Shown here piece by piece: positions 1 to 12,712 of a stretch of DNA of 64,000 nucleotides. How positions within the stretch are numbered: the first letter of the stretch is position 1; every line of letters begins with the position of its first letter. Origin of the DNA: Aphis gossypii (lineage: Eukaryota; Arthropoda; Insecta; Hemiptera; Aphididae); assembly GCF_020184175.1 (NCBI RefSeq), contig NC_065531.1, forward strand, positions 81,376,604 through 81,440,603. The letters are read 5' to 3'. The notes below the pieces were generated by a model. The model was not told the origin of the DNA and did not search any database. It worked only from the letters and a program-made list of their open reading frames with translations. A program made the position numbers and the translations under genes.

Positions 1-3000
1 TGCCCTGTTAGATATTATGTGACAGATGTATTTAATATCTTAGAAACTTTGTGTAAATTTCTTATGTTTGAAAATGTAAACTTAATGTAACTAATGACTG
101 ATACCCTATACGCCATGTAACGACAAAATGAAAAACATTTAATTTAATATAAAATTCGAACTGCGTGTGCAATGATATTGGCTGTAACCCATAAGCACAA
201 AATATGACCTAAAAGCAATCCAAAAGCTCAAAAACATATAACACATAAGTAATAAAAAAATTATCTTTGTAATAACCCATAAACGAAAATAAATTTTACA
301 AAAATAAAGTTATTTTATTAAAATCGTAATCATTAATAATTAAACTGATCGTTTATGATCGTAGAGTAGGCTACAGACACCAACTGATATAAATGGATAA
401 CTGGTGTATGATTTAAAATATTTGACTCGAATTTCAAACTTGCTTCAGTTAAAAGTTAAACGTCTAATAATAAAGTTATATTATGAACTATATAGCTTTA
501 AAGCTATAGTTTTCAAAAATCTCATTTGATGTGAGCTTTTACTGCATAATTTATTATCTTAAATAATTATCAATCGTCATCGTAATTTGTTACCATAAAA
601 TACCATACAATTACACTACTTAACTTGAATTTAACGTGATCACTATTTTAATCTGAAACTTATAGGGCATCAAATACAAGCAGGTAATACAATTTATTTT
701 TGCATTTATATCCCACTACTAAGGTACAAAAAGCACAAATTTGTTTTGCGCTTTTAGGTTAACGATAAAAATAGATAATTTGTGCTTTTGGGTATTGCCG
801 ATAATTTTATAATAATATATACCTAGAGAATAATAAATAATATTATATGGACCAGGTTTTTGAATGCAGATACAACAGTAGAATTGAATGAGCTTAAATT
901 AATATATAATGTACAAATGCATAATGTTTTTAATATAAATTACATAATTATAATAATTGGTTATATTATAATATTTGACTATATTTTTTAACACTCAAAA
1001 ATAAATATTAATAATTTTACAATAAACATTATCGATTTAAATTTATTAATGGAAATGGAAATTATAGCATAATAATAACTATAATCAAATGGGCGATCTT
1101 TAAATTCCGTAGTTGTAGTTGTTAGATACTATAGGTATAGGTATTCGAGTTAAACCAATATAATAACAAAATAATTAATTAGGTTAGAATAATACGTTCG
1201 GGATACGGTTTACCATGGGTTAAATTTAAAATTAAGTATTGTTCTGTTATAATAGTTATAACTTTAAAGTAGGTTATATGCTAATATTGTTATCAGTAGC
1301 AACTTGCTTAATATATTATTTGTTTTAACGATTTGGTGTTTTCAATGTTATTTTCTTCCATTAATTGTCGTATCAGTAAACTCATAGTGTTGTATAATCT
1401 ATATTCTTCCAAGTCGGTTGTCGTTCATGACTACTTTATAAGTTTTATAAACTTTTGAGTGTATGTTTAAGCGGTGAGAATTGGCACTCTCGGTTCAGGG
1501 ATCTAGTAAGTTAGATCTTATGGTTAAAACATTTTACACGAGCACTTCATGATGTGATGTTTTATTCCCAGGATAATCCTAAAATATTCATCATTTTTAT
1601 GTTTGTAAGTACAAATTTAAAAAGGAAATTATATTAACAACAAAACACAAAAAGAATCAAGTTTTAATATATTGTATTATAACTTATAAAATCAAATTGT
1701 ATACAACACAAGTTAATAAAAAAACAAATCACTAGCTTCAATATAATTATATAATTTTTGTAAACATTTTAATTGTTTGAATCACGCGTCAAATTTCTAT
1801 TCTTCAATAAAGCTGTTTTAAAACATCATTAATAACTGTACTAAATGCATCCTTATGATGATTTTCTAATTTGAAGTAATAGCTAATGGGAAATATATCT
1901 GAAATAAATGTGCCTAATACATTTAAATATTATTAAATAATCAAATCTGTTTTTAATTTAAATCAATTATAAAACTATTTTATTATTTATTTAGCTACTG
2001 TAATATAAAACTATATATATGACTATACGTGTATAATTCGAAATATTTTTTTTCTTAGTGTATCATATAAGTCTTATAAACATGGACATTAAAATATGTA
2101 CTTTTATATCACTTATATAGCTGGTATACAACATTTGTTTTACAGTTTAGATGATGGTCTTTTTATTAAACCAGTAGTTGTATTTTTCAAATTTAATTTT
2201 TCGTTAATATCATGTACGTGTAATAATAATATTATGTACGTTGATAGGCGTATGCCTATTGTGTACATGATGTTACTGTTTATACGTTTAGCATTGCATT
2301 ATTATTTTTTATTGTTATTATTTTTTTTTTTTTTTTAGTAAATCCACGTTTATTAATCAAAATCACGTTTATCACTCGGTCGTTACGAAAATAATATAAA
2401 GCAGTATGGGTGTGTGTGTGTGGTTCTGTGGGTGATTGATCAAATTTGAGCCAGGAAAGGCGTATATACATCATTCCCGTCGATTATACGCCCCTTTGCC
2501 ACCGCGAATGGATAAAAAAAACACACACGCACATTAAGTCCTATTTGCAATTAGGGCAATATAACACAATCTGTTTTTTTTTTTTCACTAATGCTTTGGT
2601 TCCATGTTTATGTATAATAATATTACTCAATGGATTATGATGAAATTTAAAACGAATTAAAAGCAGGACCGTGTTATCCGTACTATCGCCTTTATATACA
2701 TTATATACGCGCGTACAAAATATAATGTGATATTTGCTCAATTTGTTTTTACTTCTGAAATTTCCTATAAAATATACATCATATTGTATTGAATTATACT
2801 AATGATAATTGCATGTACAGTTGCAGCACACATATCGTAAAAAGTATCTACGTTACTGCGAAAATGTATGGTTTTACACAATATAATAAAGTATATTAAA
2901 TTATAGATTATTATATTATTGTGCATATCTGGTATGTTAATATAATATATATTATGTATACTAGTTTTATAGACTTCAGCAAGTTACGTCTAAATCATTA

Positions 3001-4639
3001 CCATCTAATACGGAAAATATATTTGTATTATTATTTTCAAATATTAATATTTTTTTAGTAAGATTTATTAGTGTTTATGATTGGATCTATACATTTTACA
3101 ATGATAATATGGTAAAATTATACTTTTGTACCAATACCAATTATTTCGAATAAATCGTGTAAATAGTTTTTTGTCTCTTAAGTGGTTCTTCTATTGTGGA
3201 TTGGTAGTGTAAGATGTGCTTTATCCTGGAGAATCTTAAACGGCGAAGAGTAATGACGATGTGTTTGATTGTGAGAGGTTCAGTAGATAATTGGTTGTAA
3301 TTGGATTTTTTTCGTTCTTGATCAATTTATTATCTGCATGGCTGTATAATTTAATATTAATATTATTTGTTGTTGGAACATATTATGCCATTTATTTCTA
3401 TGTTTCTTTTTTCATCTCTGATTTCAATTGTAATTAGTAATTGCTTTATTAGCAATGAATCACATCTTTCATTGCCTATAATGCAATTCCGTGATTGGAT
3501 CCTGAGATAAGTTCGACAATTTTAGATGTTACGTAGTAATGATACTGTGGATTTGCTGAACAATCTAGTTTAAGGAATTGTGAGATTCTAGAGCTGAAAG
3601 GACGATCTATTACATTATTATAATAAAATATTTAATTTAAAGTGCGTACAGGGTACATACTGCACATTATATAATATTATCTTCTCGAGTGAACTGGGAA
3701 ATGAATAAATATTTTATAACAATATTTTCGTCGAATCGAGACGAGTATATAAATAATATTTAATAATATTTTAATAATATAAACAAGTAAAATATATTTT
3801 TGGAAAAATACATTTTCAAACAATTGTCTGTTTGATCCTTTCGTTGTGGTACTTATCAGCAATAATTAGATACTTAATGTATCGTATAATATTATGAAAT
3901 GTTCAAGATTTTAAGTTTAATATTTATCGAACACAGTTAAAATACATCGTTATTAATCGTTACAATCAAGCATATTATATAGGTAATACGCGTATATTGC
4001 ATAACACACTGATACACTCTACACTTATGACAACTGACGTCGAGTTTTTAAAGACAATATTTTCTATCAATAAGTCGTTGTTCCCATGTATAAAATAGGT
4101 TCTACAAGTAAGGTATCGATATGTTTTAATTGTCAAGAACAAAATTATTTTCTATCGGCGTCATACAAAACATGTCTGCATACACCAGCCGAAATAATAA
4201 TCTTAACTGGAACGTCTGACCACCGCCAAGATTAACCTAACAAAATACTAACTACATGAATAGGTACATAATAATACATGTCGATAATTACTTCAATATT
4301 TCTAAAAGACCATTTGCTGCATATACGACCTAAATACAAATATAACCTTTTTGACGAATCGAGTCCCTAGTTGTTCTAAAGTATATGCCAATTATTGAGT
4401 CCCTTGAAATTGTAGACATAATAATAATTAATTTAATGCATTAATACTAGCCGTAAGCCGTGAGTCAGACTTAGACTTTGGTAAAAATGAATGAAAAGTG
4501 CTCAAATCGAGTCATTTTGTTTGATCGCATAGAAAATTATATGAACGATATCACAGAATCGTCTGCACATTATACCTAAACGTATACGTCATAATATTAT
4601 ATTAAGGCATATACTGCAGACGGAACAGTTCTATTAGTT
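1..4639. other. A+T-rich non-coding flank
   Basis: A+T-rich sequence with homopolymer runs and short open frames only. I see no gene, RNA gene or mobile element that I can support. Confidence 0.6.
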
Positions 4640-5520
4640 TTGCGTGTGCCTACCGTGCATTCAATTAGTGTATTGTTTTTTGCCCCGGTCGGCGATCCGA
4701 CCGCATATGACCGCAATGTCGGTCGTACTGCAGTAATATCGTGTGCGATCCGATCTATATGGTCGCACCATACACAACGCTATACGTCGCCATTACAATA
4801 CGACCGAGTCCACGACTTTGCTCGTAAACCGTCGTCGTCGTCTGTTTCGTTTACAAGTCGACGAGTATGTGTACGTGTGCGTGCGCGCGCGTACATATTA
4901 TTATTATTATATAACAAAGTCCGTACCGTTCACGTGCGCACGATAAATCAATCGTCGGGTCAATCGGTTTGTGACTTTACCCGTAATAATAACGTATATA
5001 TACGGTACCTACACGACCGTCGCCGTCGTCTCTCGCCCTCAGAAAACACACCGCCCGCTGCACCGTCGCCGGCGAAAAACATACAATGTGTGTATATAAA
5101 TATTATTTATGTGAGCGCGCGCGTGTGTGTTTCGTCCGTCCACCCGTCGTGTATCCAGAATCCAGACGTCTGTTCGACTACGCGTCTCGTGTTTTCCGCC
5201 GTCCGCCCGCGACACTGCAGGTGCACCGGCCCTGAATATCATTCCTCTATCCTCGTCCTCCGACTCGCCAACCCCCCCCCCCTGCCGGCACCCCGACCGA
5301 CGAAAGGAGTTCGTATATACGATATATAACGTGGTATATAATATTATATATAGCTCTTGCTCGATCAGACGATTACCTCGAACGACGGCAGGACGTGTCT
5401 CATTCCGCGACCGGACTCGACGTCTTCGATCGATATAATATACAACATCGCAATAACATAAAATAACGAGTAAACGGCTAGACTCATCTGTACACCGTCT
5501 CATATTATATATTTTGTCGT
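4640..5520. other. CpG-rich patch in the left flank, no supported gene
   Basis: The base composition rises sharply in G+C and CpG compared with both sides. Open frames exist on both strands (for instance a plus frame from 4640 that starts TTG and has no ATG), but their translations are Arg/Ser-rich and compositional. It may be a promoter or a regulatory island of a neighbouring gene. Confidence 0.5.
4865..4898. repeat. 34-nt perfect purine-pyrimidine alternation (potential Z-DNA)
   Basis: Every step alternates purine and pyrimidine, with a core of CG and TG/CA steps (GTGCGTGCGCGCGCGTAC). Such tracts can adopt Z-DNA under supercoiling. It lies inside the 4.6-5.5 kb CpG-rich patch. Confidence 0.6.
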
Positions 5521-5944
5521 TTGCTCAAATCAACCGCCGCACGAGTTTAATTCGCTACCTATACGTTATTATATTATTATATCGGTATACTGCACCCTGC
5601 GCAATACGTATAGGTACATGTATACGATTATTACATATTATTCTATACGTATTAAATATAACATAAAATATACGTGTTGTATATCGTGTTCTTTTTATAA
5701 TTAAATTGACGTAACTCGTTTAAGCCTCTTTACGTAATTTTACTTTTTTTTTTATTTCCAATTAACTAAGTAAAGTATATGGTGGTTTTTTTTTTAATGT
5801 AAAGCGGCGTTTAAAATGTTTTTACGTTACGCAAAATGTTGTGTTTCGGTAATATTTTAATTTGGTTAATCGGTTACTACGGAAACCGTGTACTTTGGTA
5901 CCCAAGCGGATTTACACTAGCAAAAGTTTGTGAGATGGAAATTG

Positions 5945-6060
5945 TTAATTAATGGCGTTCACCACTCTCTGCGCCTTCACTGTTCGTCGCTCCTTCTACG
6001 CGCGGCTCGAGCTCGTCTGAGCTCATTTCAAACGAATTAATCACGACAGAGACGCCATTT
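5945..6060. promoter_or_regulatory. Candidate regulatory element with homeodomain, Pho-type and GAGCTC sites
   Basis: TTAATTAATGGCG (5945-5957), two GAGCTC hexamers ten bases apart (6009, 6019), AACGAATTAATC (about 6031), and GACGCCATTTT (6051) form a dense cluster. The GCCAT cores at both ends are in opposite orientation, as in some Pho/YY1 elements. Function is inferred only from density. Confidence 0.25.
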
Positions 6061-7577
6061 TGGAAAACGTGGAAAAAAGTTAACTGCAGCTCAGTTAAAT
6101 AGGCTTTACCTACCAACTCCATCAATTAACGCCCTCTTCGTTATTCATTAATGTTGTTATATTATAATATTGTTACGCAATTTAATAATTCGCCGGTAGG
6201 TACATCGCCGCGCAACGCTTTAATAAGTAATTAAAGAAATTACGTCGGACATTTTATAAACAAAAATATCTGTTTGCCTTATTAATATAAACCAAAAAGT
6301 TCTATAGATTTACACATCTTACATTTAGGTGTATAAAAAATTATAATTAAAATAATTTTTAGTGATCACCATAACAACTAAATTTTGATACAATAATAGC
6401 TACTGTAATTTGTATGGTATTTTATTTATTAAGTTACTAACATTTGTATGTATAAAAATAATAATAATAAAAAGTGTATGGTTAATTAATATTTACAGAA
6501 TGTAGAATATTATTTATTTTTAAAAAATTAGGCTCGCTAAATGACCTCAATTTAACTGTTACGCTTTTTTAAATGATCTGTGAAATTTACCGTGCACCTT
6601 ACTAGAGTTTACTAGATTTTCAACTAAATATATTATTTTTAGATTTTCAGCCATCATTCTAATTTCTAATTCATATTATGTTATATTGCTATACAAAATT
6701 ATTTAAATTGTTCTATTTAAAATGCCGTTCTAAATAATATATTATGTAACTATAGCTACTATAAAACATACCTAATAATTTAAACATTGTTTTAAATTGT
6801 TGTTACTTCTATTGACATATTTTATTAAACTACCTATAATAATAATTTTTGCATGATTAATATAATAATTAACGATTTACTTGCATTGGATATAGTAACA
6901 GTACCTGTGCTGTATAATATTGTTTATTTTTTAGAAAACACAAATTAAATCAATATATACCTTATTTAGTTATGGTGCAGTAGATACGAGTATTCTATTA
7001 AAATTAAAAATGTGCTATTTTTCCAATATAATTACATAATATTAAATATTATTATTTAATAAGCTCGTTTAGATTATTTATCAGTGATCAGTGCTGTAAG
7101 CATAACATGATCGGTCAAGTGATAATTACTTTTTCTCAGATATTACCTATATGGTATGGTGGTTTTACATTTTAACTTATTTTAAACTTTACACTTACCT
7201 AATGTTTTGAAAGAGGTTCACATTAAATTGTTTAATTTATAGTTGCAGTGATTCAAACATATTTATGCGCAATATGTTGATACAAAAATATAACACGAGA
7301 AAAAAGTCTTAAGAGATGCGAAAATAGATTTAAATCCGGGAGTTTGGTAATGATCCGAATAGTGCTGCATTTTTAAAAAGACCGTTGCCTTATTATAACT
7401 CGTAATATATGTAGCAGACTAAAGACAGAGGCGGTGCCGGGAGTTAAAAGATAGTCGGCCGAAGTTAATAAGTTCTAATACATCAACGCGACTATTAATT
7501 ACACCATTTTACTAATTTTATATTACATGAGCCGTAACTTGTATGTTCTAACTTCACTACCTTAGCACGTAATGCAT

Positions 7578-7612
<35 letters not shown>

Positions 7613-7615
7613 ACA
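7578..7615. repeat. (CA)n microsatellite
   Basis: An uninterrupted CA array runs from 7578 to 7606 and continues after one T interruption to about 7615. This is simple sequence. Confidence 0.95.
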
Positions 7616-8995
7616 TACGTACGCATACCAAATGAACTCCAACACGTGTTGAAATCTTAGGCATTATCGTGATCGCTGTTGGTGTCACAGTGTGAAAGTG
7701 TAGTATTATATCAAAAATAATACTTAGAAACATTATCAAATTATATCAGCTCTAATTTAGCTGTTTAAATGTTACACAAGATCTTATATACTCGTAATTC
7801 GCATATTGTTTTCGTTCGTTTATTTAATTTTTTATAGAATAATATGCGAATAGATATCACATTACCCTGTATTAATAATCTCTAGTAATTATATAGTGTT
7901 TTAAAAGCAGTTGAAAATATTTTACATAAATATTCGTGTGTTCACTAGCTGTACGTGCATATTATCATAATATTTAATACGTTATATTATATTTTATATT
8001 TTAATGACTATATCAAGATGAAATGTAGAAAGGTCGAAAGATTTACATCAGAAAATCGTACATTATAGGAAAATAATAATGTAACGATTCAATGATAGAA
8101 TTTCGGATAAGAACAACAGCCAAATACAGTAATAGAGACTAGTGTTGTGTTATATCACAAGAGGATCGATAACTTTGATTTTTGTTATATGCGTTCTATT
8201 CGAGTTCTGGTTAAATTCCTGTACAAGCTTTCAAATAACTATAATAGGTTATAGGTATCAACTAAAGTATAACACACGAGTGATAATATATTTTATGCGA
8301 AACTACAAATAGAAGTTCAAAGTTTATTATGCTAGATTAATTTTATTTTTAACAAGTTTTATTAAACAATTAATAATAGCTTTACCCGTTAAATAAGCAT
8401 AAATATTTAAGCCTTGCAAAGATTTTAGTGCCGTTTTAAATACTATGTTAATTATTATTATTCGAATTCTTCATTTCGTCGATTTCGTCGATTTCAATTA
8501 TTTGATTTTTAATCATTTCAAATGAGAAACCAATTAACGGAATCGTTACAAGATCCTTGTTTGTAGGGGGTAAAGTGTTAATCCTTACGCTCGTAGCGCC
8601 ATTAAACGGCTTAAAAACCCTCTTTCGCTCTATCAAATTATTATAGAACGGAAGTCTAAAGAAGCGAAAGCGACTTTTATCATAGGTCAACAAAATAATG
8701 TCGGCGAGGTTTTCCAACAACAGGCTGGGAGAATCTTATTTACATATCTAAAAGTTCAGTTGTTACCGCTCCCATGGCATTAACAAAGCTTTGCCGTCAA
8801 TCTAAGACTGCCAATCCGGTATGGCGGTGGAGGGTATGGTGTTGCAGAGGAGGGGAGGAATAGGAAATCAGTAGGGTAGATGCAATACCCTTTTATAAAT
8901 GGGTTTAAATCCCGTGAAATGCATCTGACTTGAACCTTTTACCAATCGTTTATAAATATTCAACTTGCCATCCCGTGCTCTCAGTATCCGATCAC

Positions 8996-9018
8996 GCGGC
9001 TGCAGCTGCTGCAGCTGG
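8996..9018 (+). promoter_or_regulatory. Tandem CAGCTG E-boxes
   Basis: CTGCAGCTGCTGCAGCTGG contains two CAGCTG E-boxes nine bases apart (9003-9008, 9012-9017), the type bound by Twist and myogenic bHLH proteins. They sit in a dense segment (about 8740-9060) downstream of slou. Confidence 0.3.
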
Positions 9019-11300
9019 TCCCGTAGTGCTTTTAACGGAGAGGAAAAGGTTTTTAAGAAACAAAGCTACTTTACTTCTCTTTTTTCATTCTATTTTGATA
9101 TGAAACAGTAAAATACATATGTACCTATTGCATTATTGTATATATTATATACACATATATACAACGATGTTTATGCGATATTATTATAAATCCATTTTAC
9201 GCACTAATATATTATTGTTATAATTCCATTAGCCTGCAAGTGTTATAAAATACAGATGAAAGCGAAATGCGGATTTTATTTTATTTTTATCAACGCGTAA
9301 CCTGCAAATAATCTCATTTTCATACACTTATATATAAATTCATAACTTTAGTAAATAAATAAATGTATTTGTTTTGTATATTAAGATGGTTGGTTGAGCG
9401 TCAAAATTAAAAGTTTAGGTTACCGATACCGGTGACTGGTAGTGTCAAGTAGATTCGATTATTGTATTTCAATATCTGAAGTAAAATTAGAGGTCCTATT
9501 ATTATTATTATTTTAGTTTAAAAAAAAACACAGAATAGTGTAATGTGTTATAAAAACTATTTTTAAAGTTTTTAGAATGAATATTTTTAAAAACTATCAA
9601 TTATTGTTTTTTATGAACTTATATTATAGTAATATTACGGTAAATAAACGAAACTAGGTAATTGATTAAAAATAATTAAATTACATCAATGTGTTTACAC
9701 TGTTTATAGTACTATAAAACGTATCTGTAAATAAGATTATAATGTTAAGTCAGGATTTTCTATTTATTTTATATAATATAAAATGTATATGATCTATCGA
9801 TTATGATAATATAAATCTTGTATTAACTTTTCTGTTAAAGTTCTAGAAGCAGCATCGAATCTATAATAAGCACAAGGACTACCTATATAAAAGTTTTGAA
9901 CTATTCTTTATTTTAAAAAATGTGTTGACAGTAAAAGTACTTTTATACTCCTCTTATCGGTGGAAATCTACAATTTCATAGATATTCAAATACTTACTAA
10001 ATATCAACATATTGCAGGTTAGTTATGTAAATAATTAAACGGATAAACATTTCTTAAGGGATTTTATGAAAACGACGGAGTATTGGTTAGTATGATTTTG
10101 TAAAAAGTTTTTTAGTTTCTAAAAACTTTAACAGCACTTATGACTTATCTAACGATTATTCAGATAAGATGAAAAAAAAAAATTAAGTTGATAATGAGCA
10201 AAATATTTTTATTATTTTTATTATTTATTCATTTCGATTGAGTGTTAATGAAAATGTTATAGTTGCGTTATTGTTATTTTAAACTAAAATTATTAAATAA
10301 AATATGTTTTTTTAAAATTTGAAAAAAAATTCAATTTAATACACATTTGTGCGTTGAAAAAAAAAATGCGCAACATCAACTTGTGTGTTACCGTTATTAT
10401 CATAACCTTCCAAGACACTGCATACATTATATTTTTAACTATTTTATGGCATAGGCGCATAGCACATGAGTTGTGTCAAAGTCAAGATTTCTGTCGGTTT
10501 TGTTCTAAAAAACTTAACACTTAAATTTTGTAAAAATAATTTATAATATAACACTTAAATAATATATTGACGTTGAACTCAATTAAACAATTAAATTAAA
10601 ACTATTTTCAAGCTGGGAATGACATAGACGCCCTCGGAAATGTTAACGTCTGTATAGCAACGACAGACACAAGTCAACACTAAAGAATAATTGCCGGCAG
10701 TCTTGAGGTGTGACTATTTTCTAACAAATATTATATGCACTCTGGTCGTATTTATATGAGTCCTGGTAATGGCATTATATGGTGGCTATACTGGCTTGAT
10801 ATTGTTTTGGACCATTTTAATGTATACCTCTATTTTATTATAGTATTAAATTGGTTTTTGGTAGTTATAGTGTCGTAATGATTATAGTAATGAAGTTTCT
10901 ATAATCTTACCATCGTATTCGACGATTGCCATTTCAACCGAGCACTCAATAACAACAATGATAATAATTGATGAAAATACCAAATTATGTACTAAATAAT
11001 ATTATAAGATACGTTATAGAAAAGGTATTGTGACGATATATCGTGTATGATTTCAGCGTAAAACGTTCATAAAATCCTGAATATACCTACAATATATTTT
11101 GTACAGTGAATTATGTTTGTATAATAGAGGATATCGGTAGCGTGCTACCGTTGAATTGTAGTCGTCCGGAAACCATCAAACGCTACATCAAAAACCTTGC
11201 AGGGTGGCAAAAAACGGTGCACACTAGTTATACTGTCGCGCGGAAGTTATACGCGATAATAACATAATAAATAATATATATATATGTATGACAATATCAC

Positions 11301-11925
11301 ATTATTTTATTATTGTCGTGTTGCAGCGTTCGAGAGGGGTGGCGGTCGTCGTGGCGCAATAATTGCGTTTAATGACCGGCTCGCGCGTACGGCGTGGACC
11401 CCAAGGGCCAAGACACAAACAAAGCGTCAGTGACTGCAAATCACAATGCGTCGGACGTGAAATCGAAACGAGCCGTATAGGGAGAGGTGCCCTGCACCAC
11501 GCGGAGAGATTGTTTCGCTGAGCACGGGACCGTGACTTAGGAATCGGCGGAGGCTGCGCTCCCGTACACCGATATCGGGATATACGAGTGTATATATATA
11601 TATTATAATGTTTTACGGTACGAGTTAAAATGACCCGCGTAATGATGCACGCTAATGCACGCCGAGACTGTATCATATTATTATGCGCTGCAGCACCGGA
11701 GAGACGTCGCGGTACAGCGTTAAAAACGGGTGTCCGAGTCGTAAAATGCTGCTGCAGCTCCACAATATGTCATAAGGCGGCTACTGCGACGTCATCATAG
11801 GCGACGTTATGTTATACGTATCGACGTGGGGTCCTTATAGATAGTCACGGATCTAACGATACATAACGTAATCGCCAATCGGTGCGCTCATCCATTAGTT
11901 TTAATAGTGTGCTGGTCAGTAGGTA
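11301..11925. other. CpG-rich patch
   Basis: Higher G+C between 11.3 and 11.8 kb. The minus-strand frame at 11302-11763 begins GTG and resembles no known protein. It ends against inverted-repeat element A. Confidence 0.45.
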
Positions 11926-12712
11926 CAGGGTGTTTCGCTATTACGACGTCCAGAAAAAGGCACCGTCGATATAATCGGTTTTAAAGCATATTATTGTATA
12001 GAAAACCGGAAACGAACGCGGTCGGTTTTATGTTTAAATTTTTAAAACTAGGTACTTCCGCGACGATGACCTCACTATTATAATCGTAATATTATACCAT
12101 CGATTGCTCGTATATTATTAGTACCTAATGGGTACGTCGATGTAAATTTCTACGACAATTGGATCAAAAAACAAAAAACTATATAAAATTATTTAATCAT
12201 AAAATATAGTGGCTTTTAGGTTAGTATGAAGTCAATCAAACAGTCTTATAAACGATTTTGTTAGTTCCTATGAATGTGTTTTGTTAATAACAAATAACAA
12301 TTATTGTAAATTAATAATAGTCACACTAATTATGTTAATAATAAATTATAGATATTACCTATATACCATTTCCCGTTGGAATATTAATTCCTGTAAAATC
12401 ATCGTTGATGATTGGTCATATTTTATTCGATTACATTATAGTGCCGTAGAGGCGGTCGTGATGTAAAACGGCCGATAAATCATTAATATAGCCGATATTA
12501 TAATAATATCAATTTTCAGATATTGCAGGGAATATTTAATTTTGAATTTAAGATTAAAATTAATGACCAGGGTCTTGAAAAAAAATGTTTTTTTGGAATT
12601 TTGAATTGCTCTACTGAGTATATGTACTTATATATATGTGTGTATATTTTTGGTTTATTTGTTTGTGTGCTTATCATGCTATAATGGTGATATTCATTCC
12701 AGAAACACCCTG
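11926..12712. mobile_element. TA-flanked inverted-repeat element A (non-autonomous)
   Basis: The left end CAGGGTGTTTC at 11926 is matched by GAAACACCCTG ending at 12712, a perfect 11-bp terminal inverted repeat, with TA on each outer side (11924-11925 and 12713-12714). TA duplication is the Tc1/mariner superfamily pattern. The 787-bp interior is A+T-rich and encodes no transposase that I can see, so it looks like a MITE or a deleted copy. The superfamily call rests only on the TA flanks and TIRs. Confidence 0.6.

Larger units (their letters stand above)
5521..11300. other. A+T-rich non-coding flank with two denser segments
   Basis: Mostly A+T-rich sequence. The segments at 5.9-6.1 and 8.45-9.06 kb have balanced composition and clustered motifs. 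A 90-codon minus frame at 8448-8720 begins TTG and has no ATG near its start, so it is not called as a gene. Confidence 0.55.

Noticed and set aside
4640..5329. 229-codon plus-strand open frame
   Set aside because: It starts TTG, contains no ATG, is Arg/Ser/Val-rich from simple CG/GT sequence and resembles no protein.
8448..8720. 90-codon minus-strand frame with fairly balanced amino acids
   Set aside because: It starts TTG and its first Met is near the C-terminus. It ends in an Asn run from AAT repeats. There is no recognisable domain, so the segment is treated as non-coding.
11302..11763. 153-codon minus-strand frame in a CpG-rich patch
   Set aside because: It begins with GTG and its content follows composition. 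There is no similarity to any family I know.
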